Assembly: GCF_015057245.1 (NCBI RefSeq)
Contig: NZ_SVET01000020.1
Span: 1-45,824 of the forward strand
Origin: Pseudobutyrivibrio ruminis
GTDB taxonomy: Bacteria > Bacillota > Clostridia > Lachnospirales > Lachnospiraceae
DNA length: 45,824 bases
Reading direction: 5' to 3'
Translations under genes and position numbers: made by a program
Part shown: in pieces, positions 16,165 through 24,949 of the stretch
Numbering within the stretch: position 1 is the first letter of the stretch
How the letters are laid out: every line of letters begins with the position of its first letter
Notes under the pieces: generated by a model
The model's input: the letters and a program-made list of their open reading frames with translations, nothing else
What the model was told of the DNA's origin: nothing
Databases searched by the model: none

Positions 16165-16974
16165 TTACAAAGCGTCTGCAAACTGAGGCTGGAGCTTCTT
16201 AAATACGTGTGTTCCAAGAAGGAAAACAACGATTGTAAAGCACCAGAAATAAAGTGTTAAGCCCGGCTTTTCCCAAAATCCTATCTGACCAATAAAGCTG
16301 TCACGATAGCCACTTGTGATGTAGTACATTGGGTTGAGCTGGAGAACAATGCTTAACCAGTTTGGAATTTTGTCTACCATTGCGTCAAAGTTCCACATGA
16401 TTGGTGTTGCCCAGATACCTACCTGCAAAAGTATGTTTACAAGCTGAGCCATATCCTTGAAGAATACGCAAAGTGAGCTTGTAAGATAAATTAGTCCAAT
16501 TGTAAGTACCATCATGGCACATGAATAATAAAGGGCCTGTAAAATATATGGTGTAATTGGAAATCTGTATAACAGATAAACAAGCAAAGTAAATAATACA
16601 AAGAAGCCGTGTACAAAAAGGGATGACACTGCTTTTACAACAGGCAAAACGTTGATAGGGAATACAACCTTTTTAACAAGATAATTGTACTCATGAAGAA
16701 CAACGGTACCTGCTGAAAGTACCTCGCTAAAATAGAACCATGGAACGATACCAGCTGAAAGCCACAGTACAAATGGAGCGCTGATGCCAGCCTTTGTGCC
16801 CTGTGTTCCTTGATTAAGAGCCTTATCAAAAACAATCCAGTATACAAGGATTGTAATGATTGGCTGAACGAAAGCCCAAATAACACCAAGTGTTGAGCCT
16901 GCAAACTTTTGCTTGAAATCGTTCTTAGCAAGTTTCTGTATTAATTTTTTGTTTGTTAAAATGTCTTTAATCAT
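16165..16974 (-). CDS. wzm: Polysaccharide ABC transporter permease (Wzm/TagG type)
   Basis: 269 residues with about six membrane segments and the ABC-2 family pattern: an N-terminal KRNDF-like segment (KLAKNDFKQKFAGSTLGVIWAFVQP), WLSAGIVPWFYFSEVL, then ATPIMW and LNPMYYIT. It forms the pore with the Wzt ATPase and exports a lipid-linked glycan across the cytoplasmic membrane. It begins 7 bases after the FkbH-like gene ends. The Wzt gene lies beyond the GDPD gene. Confidence 0.92.
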   Translation of the reverse strand: MIKDILTNKKLIQKLAKNDFKQKFAGSTLGVIWAFVQPIITILVYWIVFDKALNQGTQGTKAGISAPFVLWLSAGIVPWFYFSEVLSAGTVVLHEYNYLVKKVVFPINVLPVVKAVSSLFVHGFFVLFTLLVYLLYRFPITPYILQALYYSCAMMVLTIGLIYLTSSLCVFFKDMAQLVNILLQVGIWATPIMWNFDAMVDKIPNWLSIVLQLNPMYYITSGYRDSFIGQIGFWEKPGLTLYFWCFTIVVFLLGTHVFKKLQPQFADAL

Positions 16975-16981
16975 AATATTC

Positions 16982-18763
16982 CTAATTCATTTTTATGTGC
17001 TTATTCTGATTCTCGTAACCACTTAAGTCAAGAGTCCAATCTGATGAGCCATCTTCCTTTTCTTCCACAAGTGTAAATCCCATATCTCCATAGAAGTTCT
17101 TAACCATTTTGTTTTTAGCTGTTGGAAGATAATGACCTCTAAGCTCCTTAACTCCTCTAGCCTTAAGGCGTGCTACCAATTCGTCCATCATAGCAAACTC
17201 CATGTCTCGCTTAAGTACGCGACAGCTCATAAGCCAAAGATCAATATCACATGCCTCTCCATCAACATGGCCAATAGCAACAGTAACAACACCATTGTCA
17301 CCAAACTTATCAATAAGCTTTCCGTAAAGAGTGACATAGTTTGAATCAGCTGCAGTCTCCTCGATTTCAGTTTGAGTGAAACGCTTTGTTGTAAGGTTGA
17401 ACTGATTTGACTTGTTTGTAAGTTGAGCAATACGAGCCATATAAACTGGCGCAAAGCTATCTATTTCTGCCTGCATCTCTAATGAGTCAAGATACTGGCC
17501 ATAATCAGTGAAGCTGCTCTGAAGCTTAGCTCTTGCAGCGTTCTCCTGATACATTTCATTTCTCTTTAAATCGTCTGCGGAAATGTTTGTTGCTTCAAAG
17601 AAGCCTGAGCGGTCGATTGTCTGGATATAGTGAACCACATTATCAAGCTCTGGTGCGCATACACCCTTAAGCTGTTCTGTTACAATGTGGCGCTCTGCTG
17701 GATTGTCATCAACAAATACCAAGCTTTCTGGAAGAAGGGTAAGCTCTGATGCAATGTCTGCAAAGTTTTTATCCTTTGGATCCCAGTTGGCCTTGATTGA
17801 AATGAAATCCTTTTCCTGGAATTCACTATCCGGATGGTTAATGCCAGCTATAGCGTTTTCCATATCATTTTTTGAATCTACATTTAATATTATACCAAGC
17901 TGCTGATGTGCCTTAAGGTAACGCTGGAACTCTGTGTATGCCTGTCCCTCAGCTTCCTCTGGGCCAAGGACAATGCCATCAACACCATCGTCACCAATAA
18001 CGCCGCCCCAAAGAGTGTTGTCCAAATCAAGAACAAATCCCTTTTTGTTCTTTCCAAGAAGTGACTTGATAATATTGGCCACATTGAAAGAAAGTGATGG
18101 GATTGCTGGAACGCACATAGCGTATTTGTACATGTACCAGTAGAATGGATCAGACCATTCCTTTAAACCGTAATCTGCTGAGATGTAATTGATATCGCAG
18201 ATATAAAAATTCTCTGTAGACATGGCGTAGTCATACATGCGCTGATTTAAGCGTGTGATGAAGTTCATGGAACCACGGTAATCGTATGCATCTCTGTTGC
18301 CAAGAAGTCTAAAGAGAGGCATTTCGAAATTGTTCTGGATGATTGGGCAATTGTACTTTTCAGCAAGTGTCTTCCAGATTGTTTCGAACTTTGCATACTG
18401 TGCATCTAAAAGCTCATCAACTGCCGCCCTATCCATTGCAAGATTTGGGTAGCTTGTGATGTTGCGATTGCTAGTGCACACATAAATAATATCAGGTGCA
18501 AACTCTTCCAATTCAGGATTAGGAAATACAGCATCCTCGTAATACTTGTTGTATTCACTCTCGTAAAACTCTGGACGAATGCCATTGTTAAGCAAGAACA
18601 ATTCAAGCATAAGAATAATATTGGCAGTAGTACCTCCACCAAGAACAGCTATCTTCTTGTCTATAAACTTTGTATCTGTAGCAAGAAGCTCTTTTTTAAT
18701 TCTCTTTTTCTTTGATAGTAAATAATCGCTATCAAATGGATACTCTAATTCCTTCATAAGCAC
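16982..18763 (-). CDS. FkbH-like HAD phosphatase / GNAT protein
   Basis: 593 residues. The HAD domain starts near residue 240 with VLDLDNTLWGGVIGDDG (both catalytic Asp present), then NVDSKNDMENA and FVDDNPAERHIV. A C-terminal GNAT-like acyltransferase domain lies at about 440-580. Known FkbH proteins load a glyceryl or similar acyl unit on to an acyl carrier protein; in polysaccharide loci a role in making an acyl or glyceryl decoration is plausible. No carrier protein gene is visible in the window. The first 230 residues resemble the N-terminal SGNH-like part found in FkbH relatives. Between the large membrane protein gene and wzm, in the same operon. Confidence 0.85.
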   Translation of the reverse strand: MLMKELEYPFDSDYLLSKKKRIKKELLATDTKFIDKKIAVLGGGTTANIILMLELFLLNNGIRPEFYESEYNKYYEDAVFPNPELEEFAPDIIYVCTSNRNITSYPNLAMDRAAVDELLDAQYAKFETIWKTLAEKYNCPIIQNNFEMPLFRLLGNRDAYDYRGSMNFITRLNQRMYDYAMSTENFYICDINYISADYGLKEWSDPFYWYMYKYAMCVPAIPSLSFNVANIIKSLLGKNKKGFVLDLDNTLWGGVIGDDGVDGIVLGPEEAEGQAYTEFQRYLKAHQQLGIILNVDSKNDMENAIAGINHPDSEFQEKDFISIKANWDPKDKNFADIASELTLLPESLVFVDDNPAERHIVTEQLKGVCAPELDNVVHYIQTIDRSGFFEATNISADDLKRNEMYQENAARAKLQSSFTDYGQYLDSLEMQAEIDSFAPVYMARIAQLTNKSNQFNLTTKRFTQTEIEETAADSNYVTLYGKLIDKFGDNGVVTVAIGHVDGEACDIDLWLMSCRVLKRDMEFAMMDELVARLKARGVKELRGHYLPTAKNKMVKNFYGDMGFTLVEEKEDGSSDWTLDLSGYENQNKHIKMN

Positions 18764-18772
18764 CTCTCATAA

Positions 18773-20764
18773 TTAATTGTTAACAGCAGACATGCCGCCG
18801 TCAGAATAATATCTATAAATGCTAACATCGTCATTTGTAAAAACTAGTTTTAACTTTGGGCTGTTTTCCCAATAGTCCGGATGATTTAATTCGGTAACAA
18901 CCAGATAATCAACACCACTCATTTCCATAGCCGCTTCTGCAACTGCAGTATCCTCGCTATAGAATTTTTCATTGATGGAAAGCATGGCCTCAACCTGCTT
19001 TTCTGTGATGTCAGAATAGTCGTAGCCTTCTATATATACCTGACGTTCAGAAAAAGCACTGCAATAGAAATAGATACTTCTGTAATCTAAATCCTCTGTA
19101 AATCTATCAACAGCCACCATCGCATCCTCTGGTGTGTTGTCTCTGAGCCATAGATAAGCTTCCATGGTACCTGCAGATACCAAATCCTGACGGTCTCCTG
19201 CCTCCGATTCATAAACAGCCTCTTGCTTGATATCGTCGTAGCAAAAATATCCAATATCGATTATTAAAAATGCTGTTCCAACACCAAAGAAAAGATATGT
19301 GACATATGAAATCAATGTCTTTTTGTTTTCTATGAGATATTTCATTGCACCATAGAAAATGAATGCCGCATTTGTAATAACGAAATATCCCTGAGACAAT
19401 CCTGGCACGCTAACTGAACAAAAGGCAGCAACGCCAATAATTACAGAGCCTATTGCGAACCAGTCAAATATATCTCCAATAACTTTTTCTTTGATAAGTG
19501 TTCTGAACTTGCTGTATGCAAAAGCTGTGAACGCTAAAATGCAAGGACCAACAATACATACAATGCAAAGAAGAACAGCAATAATCACCCATGGGAAAGC
19601 CATGTAATCAAGGCCAAGCTTTGTAAACACCTGACCTACACGACTGGCATCAAGTGTGCCTGCTGGTGTAACTTCCATTGCTCTGTTGTTTGAGCCAGAT
19701 GGATTTAAACCTACTGTAACTATCAAGTAAGTAAGAACAAAACCTAGTGATGCACAAAATACATAGAAGAATCTAGGCATGTGAATCTTTTTAACCAGGA
19801 TTGACTCAATAATAAATACTGACCAGGAAATTGTCACAAGGACGATTCCTGTTGTCCCCTTGAAACCAGTGGCTGTAGCTGCTAAAAGATAGATTGCTAT
19901 CATCACTCTGACAGAGAACTTGTCGTACCAAACATCTACTAAAACATCTACCAAAAGGACTGTGATAGAAAGAGCAAGCCCCATGGCATTGCCATTTCCA
20001 AACAAATGATTATTCAACCATGATGTTGGAAGCTTTGCTCCCACAACATTTACAGGAAGCAAGCAAATGCAAGACACAAGCATTCCTGCATAGTAAGAAT
20101 AATATCTAACGCCACGAATGCTTCTGTCACCGCGAAGTCTCTCGCCTACAATCATCATGGCAAGAGTAAGTGGCCAAGCACAAATTAACGCATTGCCATT
20201 CATGTATACTCTGAAGGCATCCATGCCAAAGATGTGCTTGCACATGGCAAAAATAAGCTCATAAAAATAATGATAATAAAATGTAAGGCCAGAGATTCTA
20301 ATATCTCCATTTGGGAAAGAGCGACTCAAAGATACAATATTTCCTGTATGGAAAAGGAAATCATGGTAAACCTGAGTAGTCTGTCCTGATAAGGCGCCTG
20401 CATATTTAAGCTGAAAATTGATAGTAGAAACTATAAAAATAAATCCAAATATAATTATTCCAAGCCATTTAAAATGTTCGTAGGCATTGTAAACTGAAGG
20501 GCGTCCCTTTTTGAAATAACGGATAAAAGCTATCACAGAAAGTACTGGACCAGCTATGGCAATAAGGCCATTAACGCCGATTATTGACTCGATAAAATAA
20601 ATGGTAGCAAGACAGATGAAGCCTAGAAAGAATCCAGATAAAAGTCTGGTGTATGCCTTTAATCGTCTAGGCAAAAGAAAGTCCACAAGGAGCATTCCTG
20701 GCACCTGTATCCAAAAAATAACATATAACCAAAATATTACTGTAATTGTAAAGCTAAAAGTCAT
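18773..20764 (-). CDS. Large multi-pass membrane protein, GT-C-like
   Basis: 663 residues with roughly thirteen hydrophobic helices. The first extracellular loop has DFLFHTGNIVSLSRSFPNGD followed by TFYYHYFYELI, the aspartate/histidine pattern of GT-C type glycosyltransferases. The last 150 residues form a soluble domain (ICYDDI-like region, then YLWLRDNTPEDAMVAVDR), again like polyprenyl-phosphate-sugar-dependent enzymes. It probably adds a sugar to the glycan on the outer face of the membrane; donor and acceptor are unknown. Its start overlaps the tdk stop (TAATG), and the FkbH-like gene follows after 9 bases. Confidence 0.7.
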   Translation of the reverse strand: MTFSFTITVIFWLYVIFWIQVPGMLLVDFLLPRRLKAYTRLLSGFFLGFICLATIYFIESIIGVNGLIAIAGPVLSVIAFIRYFKKGRPSVYNAYEHFKWLGIIIFGFIFIVSTINFQLKYAGALSGQTTQVYHDFLFHTGNIVSLSRSFPNGDIRISGLTFYYHYFYELIFAMCKHIFGMDAFRVYMNGNALICAWPLTLAMMIVGERLRGDRSIRGVRYYSYYAGMLVSCICLLPVNVVGAKLPTSWLNNHLFGNGNAMGLALSITVLLVDVLVDVWYDKFSVRVMIAIYLLAATATGFKGTTGIVLVTISWSVFIIESILVKKIHMPRFFYVFCASLGFVLTYLIVTVGLNPSGSNNRAMEVTPAGTLDASRVGQVFTKLGLDYMAFPWVIIAVLLCIVCIVGPCILAFTAFAYSKFRTLIKEKVIGDIFDWFAIGSVIIGVAAFCSVSVPGLSQGYFVITNAAFIFYGAMKYLIENKKTLISYVTYLFFGVGTAFLIIDIGYFCYDDIKQEAVYESEAGDRQDLVSAGTMEAYLWLRDNTPEDAMVAVDRFTEDLDYRSIYFYCSAFSERQVYIEGYDYSDITEKQVEAMLSINEKFYSEDTAVAEAAMEMSGVDYLVVTELNHPDYWENSPKLKLVFTNDDVSIYRYYSDGGMSAVNN

Positions 20765-21345
20765 TAACTCTCCTCTTTCTCATCTGGGGCAAGCTGTCCC
20801 AGTTTAAAGTGCTTGCGGCAGAGTGCCACATAGGAGTCGTTTGCTCCAAGCATAACCTGTGGGCCTGAGCGTACAACTCCGTTTTCATTATATCTAGTGT
20901 TGCAGGTGGCTTTACGTCCACACCAGCACACTGTTTTAACCTCGTGAATAACATCGGCGATTGTGATAAGTCGTTCTGAGCCTGGGAAGAGCTTATTTCT
21001 AAAATCTGCTCTAAGGCCATAAGCAACAACAGGCACATCCATAAAATCAACTATGTCAGATAGAAAATCTACCTGTTCTGGGGTTGCGAACTGTACCTCA
21101 TCAACAATGATGCAATCATATTTTTTGATTTCCTCCTCAGGCATTTTTATTAAATCCTCAAGGAAGACGCATTCGTTCTCCAAACCAATTCTAGAGCGAA
21201 CAATTCTCTCTCCGAATCTGGTATCCATTTCTGGCTTAACCAAAAGTGCATTCTGACCAACTTCCTGATAGTTGAAATGAGTCATAAGGGCATTAGCTGT
21301 CTTTGAAGAACCCATAGCTCCATAATAATAGTACAATTTTGCCAT
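20764..21345 (-). CDS. tdk: Thymidine kinase
   Basis: 193 residues, the usual length of type II thymidine kinases. The P-loop reads GAMGSSKTA, then DEVQF (Walker B with the catalytic Glu) and the flexible lid. Zinc ligands are in CWCGRKATC and YVALCRKHF. It phosphorylates thymidine in the salvage pathway. Translational overlap with the membrane-protein gene suggests it heads the polysaccharide operon, although it has no role in glycan synthesis; dTDP-sugar supply is a possible but unproven link. Confidence 0.93.
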   Translation of the reverse strand: MAKLYYYYGAMGSSKTANALMTHFNYQEVGQNALLVKPEMDTRFGERIVRSRIGLENECVFLEDLIKMPEEEIKKYDCIIVDEVQFATPEQVDFLSDIVDFMDVPVVAYGLRADFRNKLFPGSERLITIADVIHEVKTVCWCGRKATCNTRYNENGVVRSGPQVMLGANDSYVALCRKHFKLGQLAPDEKEES

Positions 21346-21369
21346 ACAAAAAACCCCTTTACATAAATT

Positions 21370-21397
21370 GACAGAAGACCAAGCTTAGCCTTCTGTC
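21370..21397. repeat. Hairpin between the GGDEF gene and tdk
   Basis: GACAGAAG/CTTCTGTC, an 8-bp stem around a 12-base loop holding AAGCTT, placed after the stop of the GGDEF gene. No T-run follows on the minus strand, so it is a weak terminator candidate or part of the tdk leader. Confidence 0.4.
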
Positions 21398-21433
21398 TGG
21401 TTATAAATATTTTAATAATTACTTGTTTAAAAG

Positions 21434-23041
21434 TCAAAAAACTTTGTCCCATGCAAGAGTCTCTAATTCTGTGGCTCTGTGGATAATTCGAGCATTAGCC
21501 TTGCCATGGTTCTTAACAAAATACAATGCTAAATCTGCAGCATTCATATAATCCCACGCTCTATTGAGTGGTCTAGGAATATGATTAACAATTCCCTGGG
21601 AAACTGTGACCTTTCCAATTCCAAGGGCCTCACCTGCGATTTCCATAGACCTTTGTATATGACGAGCAACTTCTTTTATCTGCTCATCTGTCATGTCGTA
21701 GTAGTAAATGATGAATTCGTCACCACCGTATCTTGCAACGAAGATCTTGTCATCTTCAACACTCTTCAAGATGTTTGCAAGCATCACCAAAAGCTCATCG
21801 CCCTTGGCATGACCGTATGTGTCGTTAACTTCCTTGAAGTAATCGATATCCATCATCTCTACTGCAAGTGTTTTACCCTGCTCATTTGCCAGCACAAAAA
21901 GCTCATCAATAACTGTATTAAGCTTGAGTCTGTTTGCGATTCCTGTAAGAGGATCTGTCTCTGCGGCAGCCGAAAGAAATAGATTCTTTGTGCGCTGCTG
22001 AGCAAGCTCTGAGCGAAGACGAAGAGTGGTCAAAAATGAACGCTTATTATCAACTGTTTTGATAGTGTTATATCTATAGTAGTTGCTGTAGCTAGCCATG
22101 AGACGTTCTTTATCGCCCAATGCTTCGTACATCTTAATCTTGTACTCCTCAAGGAATACTCTTAGGTTTATTAAATCGTCTTTTGATAAAACCTGTTCAG
22201 TCCTATCAAACATCTTTTGAAGTTCCTGATAATCTTTTTCTTCTGTGAGTATTTCAATAAGCTGCTTAGTCTCATCGAAATAAACAATATATTCCTGACA
22301 AGCATAGAATGACTCCAGGCAAAGAGCCTTCATTTCCTGAATCTTTGCTGTGTCATTTTTAAACTTGTAGTATACGTATCTGGCAATTCTAATATCGAAA
22401 AGATCATTTATCTCTGGGTATTTTGCAATTATCTTTTCCATCTCAGCAAGTGCCTGATCTGCGCTTTCCTCATCCTTAAGGATTACATATAGCTTTACAA
22501 TAAAAGCGTAATCCCCTGCCATAAGGCTAAGCTTGAAATCTTCGTCATCTATGAAACTGCAACATTCAATGGAACGATAATGATATTCTAGTGCTCTCTC
22601 GATAGCATCCATTTCCTCGCATAAAGAAGCAAAATTAGAACACGCCATAGCTTCAATGGCGTACAATCTGTGTGCCCTAGCGATTTCCATGGCATTTATG
22701 AAATACTCTTCACTAGTGATGAAATGACCTTTACTTCTGAAAATAATACCCAGCTCATTGTAGCATACGCATGTAAGCTGATATTCGTCTGTTTTGGCAA
22801 GGCCTTGAACACCTGCCGAAATGTAATATAAAGCTTGCGAATAGTCCTGATTTTGGCAACATGCATCGCCAAGAGCACAGCTTGCATAATCCTTTAAATC
22901 CTCGTTTCCGCATTCCTGTGCTAAATCAAACAAATCGCAAGCAAAACTAAGGTGTTTTTCGTTATCCACCTTTCGATACTTTTTTACGTTTTTGATAAGT
23001 TCCTGTACTTCCGGAGCTTGCTTACTCAACAATTCTTCCAC
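21434..23041 (-). CDS. TPR-GGDEF diguanylate cyclase
   Basis: 535 residues. The first 330 or so form TPR-like helical repeats (GDACCQNQDYSQALYYISAG, ACSNFASLCEEMDAIERALE); the C-terminal 170 are a GGDEF domain with an intact active site, RYGGDEF at 437-443, and the DPLTGIANR start. The RxxD inhibitory site five residues upstream is absent. It should make cyclic di-GMP in the cytoplasm, with the TPR part likely sensing a peptide or protein partner, as there is no membrane segment. The start is GTG (23039-23041) behind GAGGGGA. A structured leader precedes it. Confidence 0.87.
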   Translation of the reverse strand: MEELLSKQAPEVQELIKNVKKYRKVDNEKHLSFACDLFDLAQECGNEDLKDYASCALGDACCQNQDYSQALYYISAGVQGLAKTDEYQLTCVCYNELGIIFRSKGHFITSEEYFINAMEIARAHRLYAIEAMACSNFASLCEEMDAIERALEYHYRSIECCSFIDDEDFKLSLMAGDYAFIVKLYVILKDEESADQALAEMEKIIAKYPEINDLFDIRIARYVYYKFKNDTAKIQEMKALCLESFYACQEYIVYFDETKQLIEILTEEKDYQELQKMFDRTEQVLSKDDLINLRVFLEEYKIKMYEALGDKERLMASYSNYYRYNTIKTVDNKRSFLTTLRLRSELAQQRTKNLFLSAAAETDPLTGIANRLKLNTVIDELFVLANEQGKTLAVEMMDIDYFKEVNDTYGHAKGDELLVMLANILKSVEDDKIFVARYGGDEFIIYYYDMTDEQIKEVARHIQRSMEIAGEALGIGKVTVSQGIVNHIPRPLNRAWDYMNAADLALYFVKNHGKANARIIHRATELETLAWDKVF

Positions 23042-23072
23042 TTATTCTTCCCCTCGGTCAAAATCCATTTTG

Positions 23073-23129
23073 CAGCCCTAAGCTGTACAGGGGAATCCTT
23101 TCCCCTACTGGTAAAATCCGAATTTTACC
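23073..23129 (-). other. Three-hairpin 5' leader of the diguanylate cyclase gene
   Basis: In transcript order: an 8-bp perfect hairpin (23110-23117/23122-23129), a 7-bp hairpin AGGGGAA/TTCCCCT (23089-23106) and a small CAGC/GCTG hairpin (23073-23085), followed by the ribosome site. It does not show the conserved sequences I know for c-di-GMP riboswitches. Confidence 0.5.
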
Positions 23130-23141
23130 CTGTTGGGGCGT

Positions 23142-23181
23142 ATTATAACATGATTCTTAGACCGTGACTACAATTAATTGT
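23142..23181 (-). promoter_or_regulatory. Promoter of the GGDEF gene
   Basis: A perfect -10 TATAAT (23142-23147) with a weak -35 TAGTCA (23165-23170) at 17 bases. A 12-bp perfect palindrome ACAATTAATTGT (23170-23181) touches the -35 and could be an operator. The start point would fall near 23135, just ahead of the leader hairpins. Confidence 0.55.
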
Positions 23182-23191
23182 GCGTAAAGTT

Positions 23192-24046
23192 TTAATTTTG
23201 CAAATAAAGTGCCGCTGTAAGATGTCCCTCATCTGCAAAAACAAAAACTACTATATTTGAATCGTATGTATTCACAAACTTAAGATCTAATGAGCCCCAT
23301 GAAATTGTGGCATCCCAGCCCTCTGGCAGATAGTAAACTGGAAGAGAATGAGGATGTCTTTCAGTTGCTTTAATTCCTGCAGTCTTCATGGCTGCATATA
23401 TAGTTGAAGAAACCTGGCAGACGCCTCCGCCGATTCCTGTAGCGTGCTGCTTATTGATAAATACTGGTGCCTCAACAAAACCATTTGCCGATGTACGCTT
23501 ACCAATTGAATTTGATGCTGAGAAAGTTGCACCTGGTGCCACCACGGTACCATCTACCTTTTCTGCAGCTACTTCGATATTATGGCCTCTGGCTGCATTT
23601 GGATCGTACTCGGTAGTGTAGGCTCCAAGCAAAGTGTAGCTCTGTGGCATATCCGTTGCCAAGGCTCCTACAGAAGGTGTTCCATCACGTCCCTCTGCCT
23701 TTCCAGACAATACATAGTGAACAACGTATGCTGGCATGTTATTTCCAAACACTGCAGCAAGGTCAGGATTCTTGATCATGTAGTCGGTAGCATTGAATGT
23801 GCCGCTGGCGTTTCGGCCCTCGTACACACCATATTTGATGTAATGCTCAAGGTAATATATGTAACTACCATCTGCCTTTGCCGCCACATCCGGGTTCATA
23901 GCTGCATAGTAATCAGCATTTAAAACCTGCGAAAAAATCTGGTATTCTTCCTGGGTAGCAGCCTTTGCATCGATATGTGGCATAAGCACAATAGCAAAAG
24001 CTAAAACAAAAAGTGACAAAATGGCTTTATTAATCTTTAAATTCAT
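23192..24046 (-). CDS. Secreted VanW-domain protein
   Basis: 284 residues. An N-terminal signal peptide (LSLFVLAFAIVLMPH, then AKAATQ) is followed by two imperfect repeats of about 45 residues, each with a DYxxxNPDxAA start and a G-x-x-EGR end (around residues 40-85 and 85-130). The C-terminal half is a VanW domain (ATFSASNSIGKRTSANGF, GIGGGVCQVSSTIYAA, ERHPHSLPV). VanW domains occur in cell-envelope proteins, including some glycopeptide-resistance clusters, without a settled activity; the cysteine and histidines suggest possible catalysis. ATG at 24044-24046 follows GGGAGGAACGAGG. Confidence 0.82.
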   Translation of the reverse strand: MNLKINKAILSLFVLAFAIVLMPHIDAKAATQEEYQIFSQVLNADYYAAMNPDVAAKADGSYIYYLEHYIKYGVYEGRNASGTFNATDYMIKNPDLAAVFGNNMPAYVVHYVLSGKAEGRDGTPSVGALATDMPQSYTLLGAYTTEYDPNAARGHNIEVAAEKVDGTVVAPGATFSASNSIGKRTSANGFVEAPVFINKQHATGIGGGVCQVSSTIYAAMKTAGIKATERHPHSLPVYYLPEGWDATISWGSLDLKFVNTYDSNIVVFVFADEGHLTAALYLQN

Positions 24047-24121
24047 CCTCGTTCCTCCCAAACTAAGTTGTCTGAAAATTATCTTAGTAACGCCATTTTA
24101 TCACTTTTCTTGGACAAATAA

Positions 24122-24152
24122 AACACCTCGGCCATTTTTTAGCCGAGGTGTT
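24122..24152 (-). terminator. Terminator of the small membrane-anchored protein gene
   Basis: An 11-bp perfect stem AACACCTCGGC/GCCGAGGTGTT with a 9-base loop, followed on the minus strand by TTTTATTTG, ten bases after the stop codon. Confidence 0.88.
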
Positions 24153-24162
24153 AATAAAAAAC

Positions 24163-24645
24163 TTATTTATTCTTTCTTGTTTCCTGATCAAGCTCCTTCT
24201 GCTTGCGTAGTGCCCAAGCACGAAGTCCCTTTTTCTTCTTTGTATCCTGAGTAGCATTGCCACCGCGGATGCCCTTTACCTTTGTGATGTAAAGACCAGA
24301 AACTGTAGCCTTAACTTCCTTCTTTACAGGAACCTCATCAAAGATTTCTGCATCGCAGATAAGAGTCATCATCTGTGGGCCAACCTTAGCCTTAACAACT
24401 GGAATCTTTGAATTCTTAGCATACCATGGTGTAGCAGCAACAACTGCCTCTGGAAGACCAGCTTCCTTAAGCTTCATGCGCTTCTTATCAATGATAAGCA
24501 TTGAAACCTGCTGTGCAACTGCATCCATCTGATCCTGCTGCTCTGCACGCTTATCCTGTGCCTTCTTACCAAGAAAATATAATACAACGATTGCGGCAAC
24601 CATAAGAACCGCAATAACGATGAGTACAATAGTCACTGTGCTCAT
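24163..24645 (-). CDS. Small membrane-anchored protein of unknown function
   Basis: 160 residues. One N-terminal membrane helix (VTIVLIVIAVLMVAAIVVLYFLG) is followed by a basic, charged cytosolic part with a helical stretch (QDKRAEQQDQMDAVAQQV) and a Lys/Arg-rich end. I do not recognise a named family; similar proteins occur in related bacteria as far as I recall. It is a single-gene unit with its own promoter and strong terminator, which suggests steady expression. GGAGGATG precedes the ATG. Confidence 0.75.
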   Translation of the reverse strand: MSTVTIVLIVIAVLMVAAIVVLYFLGKKAQDKRAEQQDQMDAVAQQVSMLIIDKKRMKLKEAGLPEAVVAATPWYAKNSKIPVVKAKVGPQMMTLICDAEIFDEVPVKKEVKATVSGLYITKVKGIRGGNATQDTKKKKGLRAWALRKQKELDQETRKNK

Positions 24646-24949
24646 AAAAACATCCTCCTAATCTCCGGCTCCCCTGAGCCACAACTAGAAGCTATTTTAC
24701 CATGCACTCCCCTCAAAATCAATATCTAGGCCCCATCTTACCTGCCCTTTTCCATCTATCTGCACTGGCCTAGCCAGCCCTCCCCTACAGGCCCGACCAC
24801 CAGGTCCCCCTACGGGACATCGCATGAATATTATGTTTTTCTAAAGCACAAGGAGAACACACTTATTTACAGGTGTCTTTTGCAGGTCTGTACATTTTCT
24901 GAATCGGTATGTCTGTGGACGGACACACAGCTCTTGAGCGCCGCATGGT
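24646..24949. other. Gene-free spacer of about 300 bases
   Basis: It contains the promoter of the small membrane protein, a GGCTC/GAGCC hairpin (24667-24680) in its leader, and a pyrimidine-rich stretch (24730-24825) on this strand with many CCC runs. No clear terminator was found after glgP. No other gene is apparent. Confidence 0.5.
24694..24722 (-). promoter_or_regulatory. Promoter of the small membrane-anchored protein gene
   Basis: Minus-strand -35 TTGATT (24717-24722), 17-base spacer, -10 TAAAAT (24694-24699). Confidence 0.6.

Noticed and set aside
20764..21345. tdk as part of polysaccharide synthesis
   Set aside because: Co-transcription is likely from the overlap, but type II thymidine kinase is a nucleoside salvage enzyme; a link through dTDP-sugars is speculation.
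23073..23129. Cyclic di-GMP riboswitch
   Set aside because: Tempting beside a GGDEF gene, but the conserved sequences of the known classes are absent.
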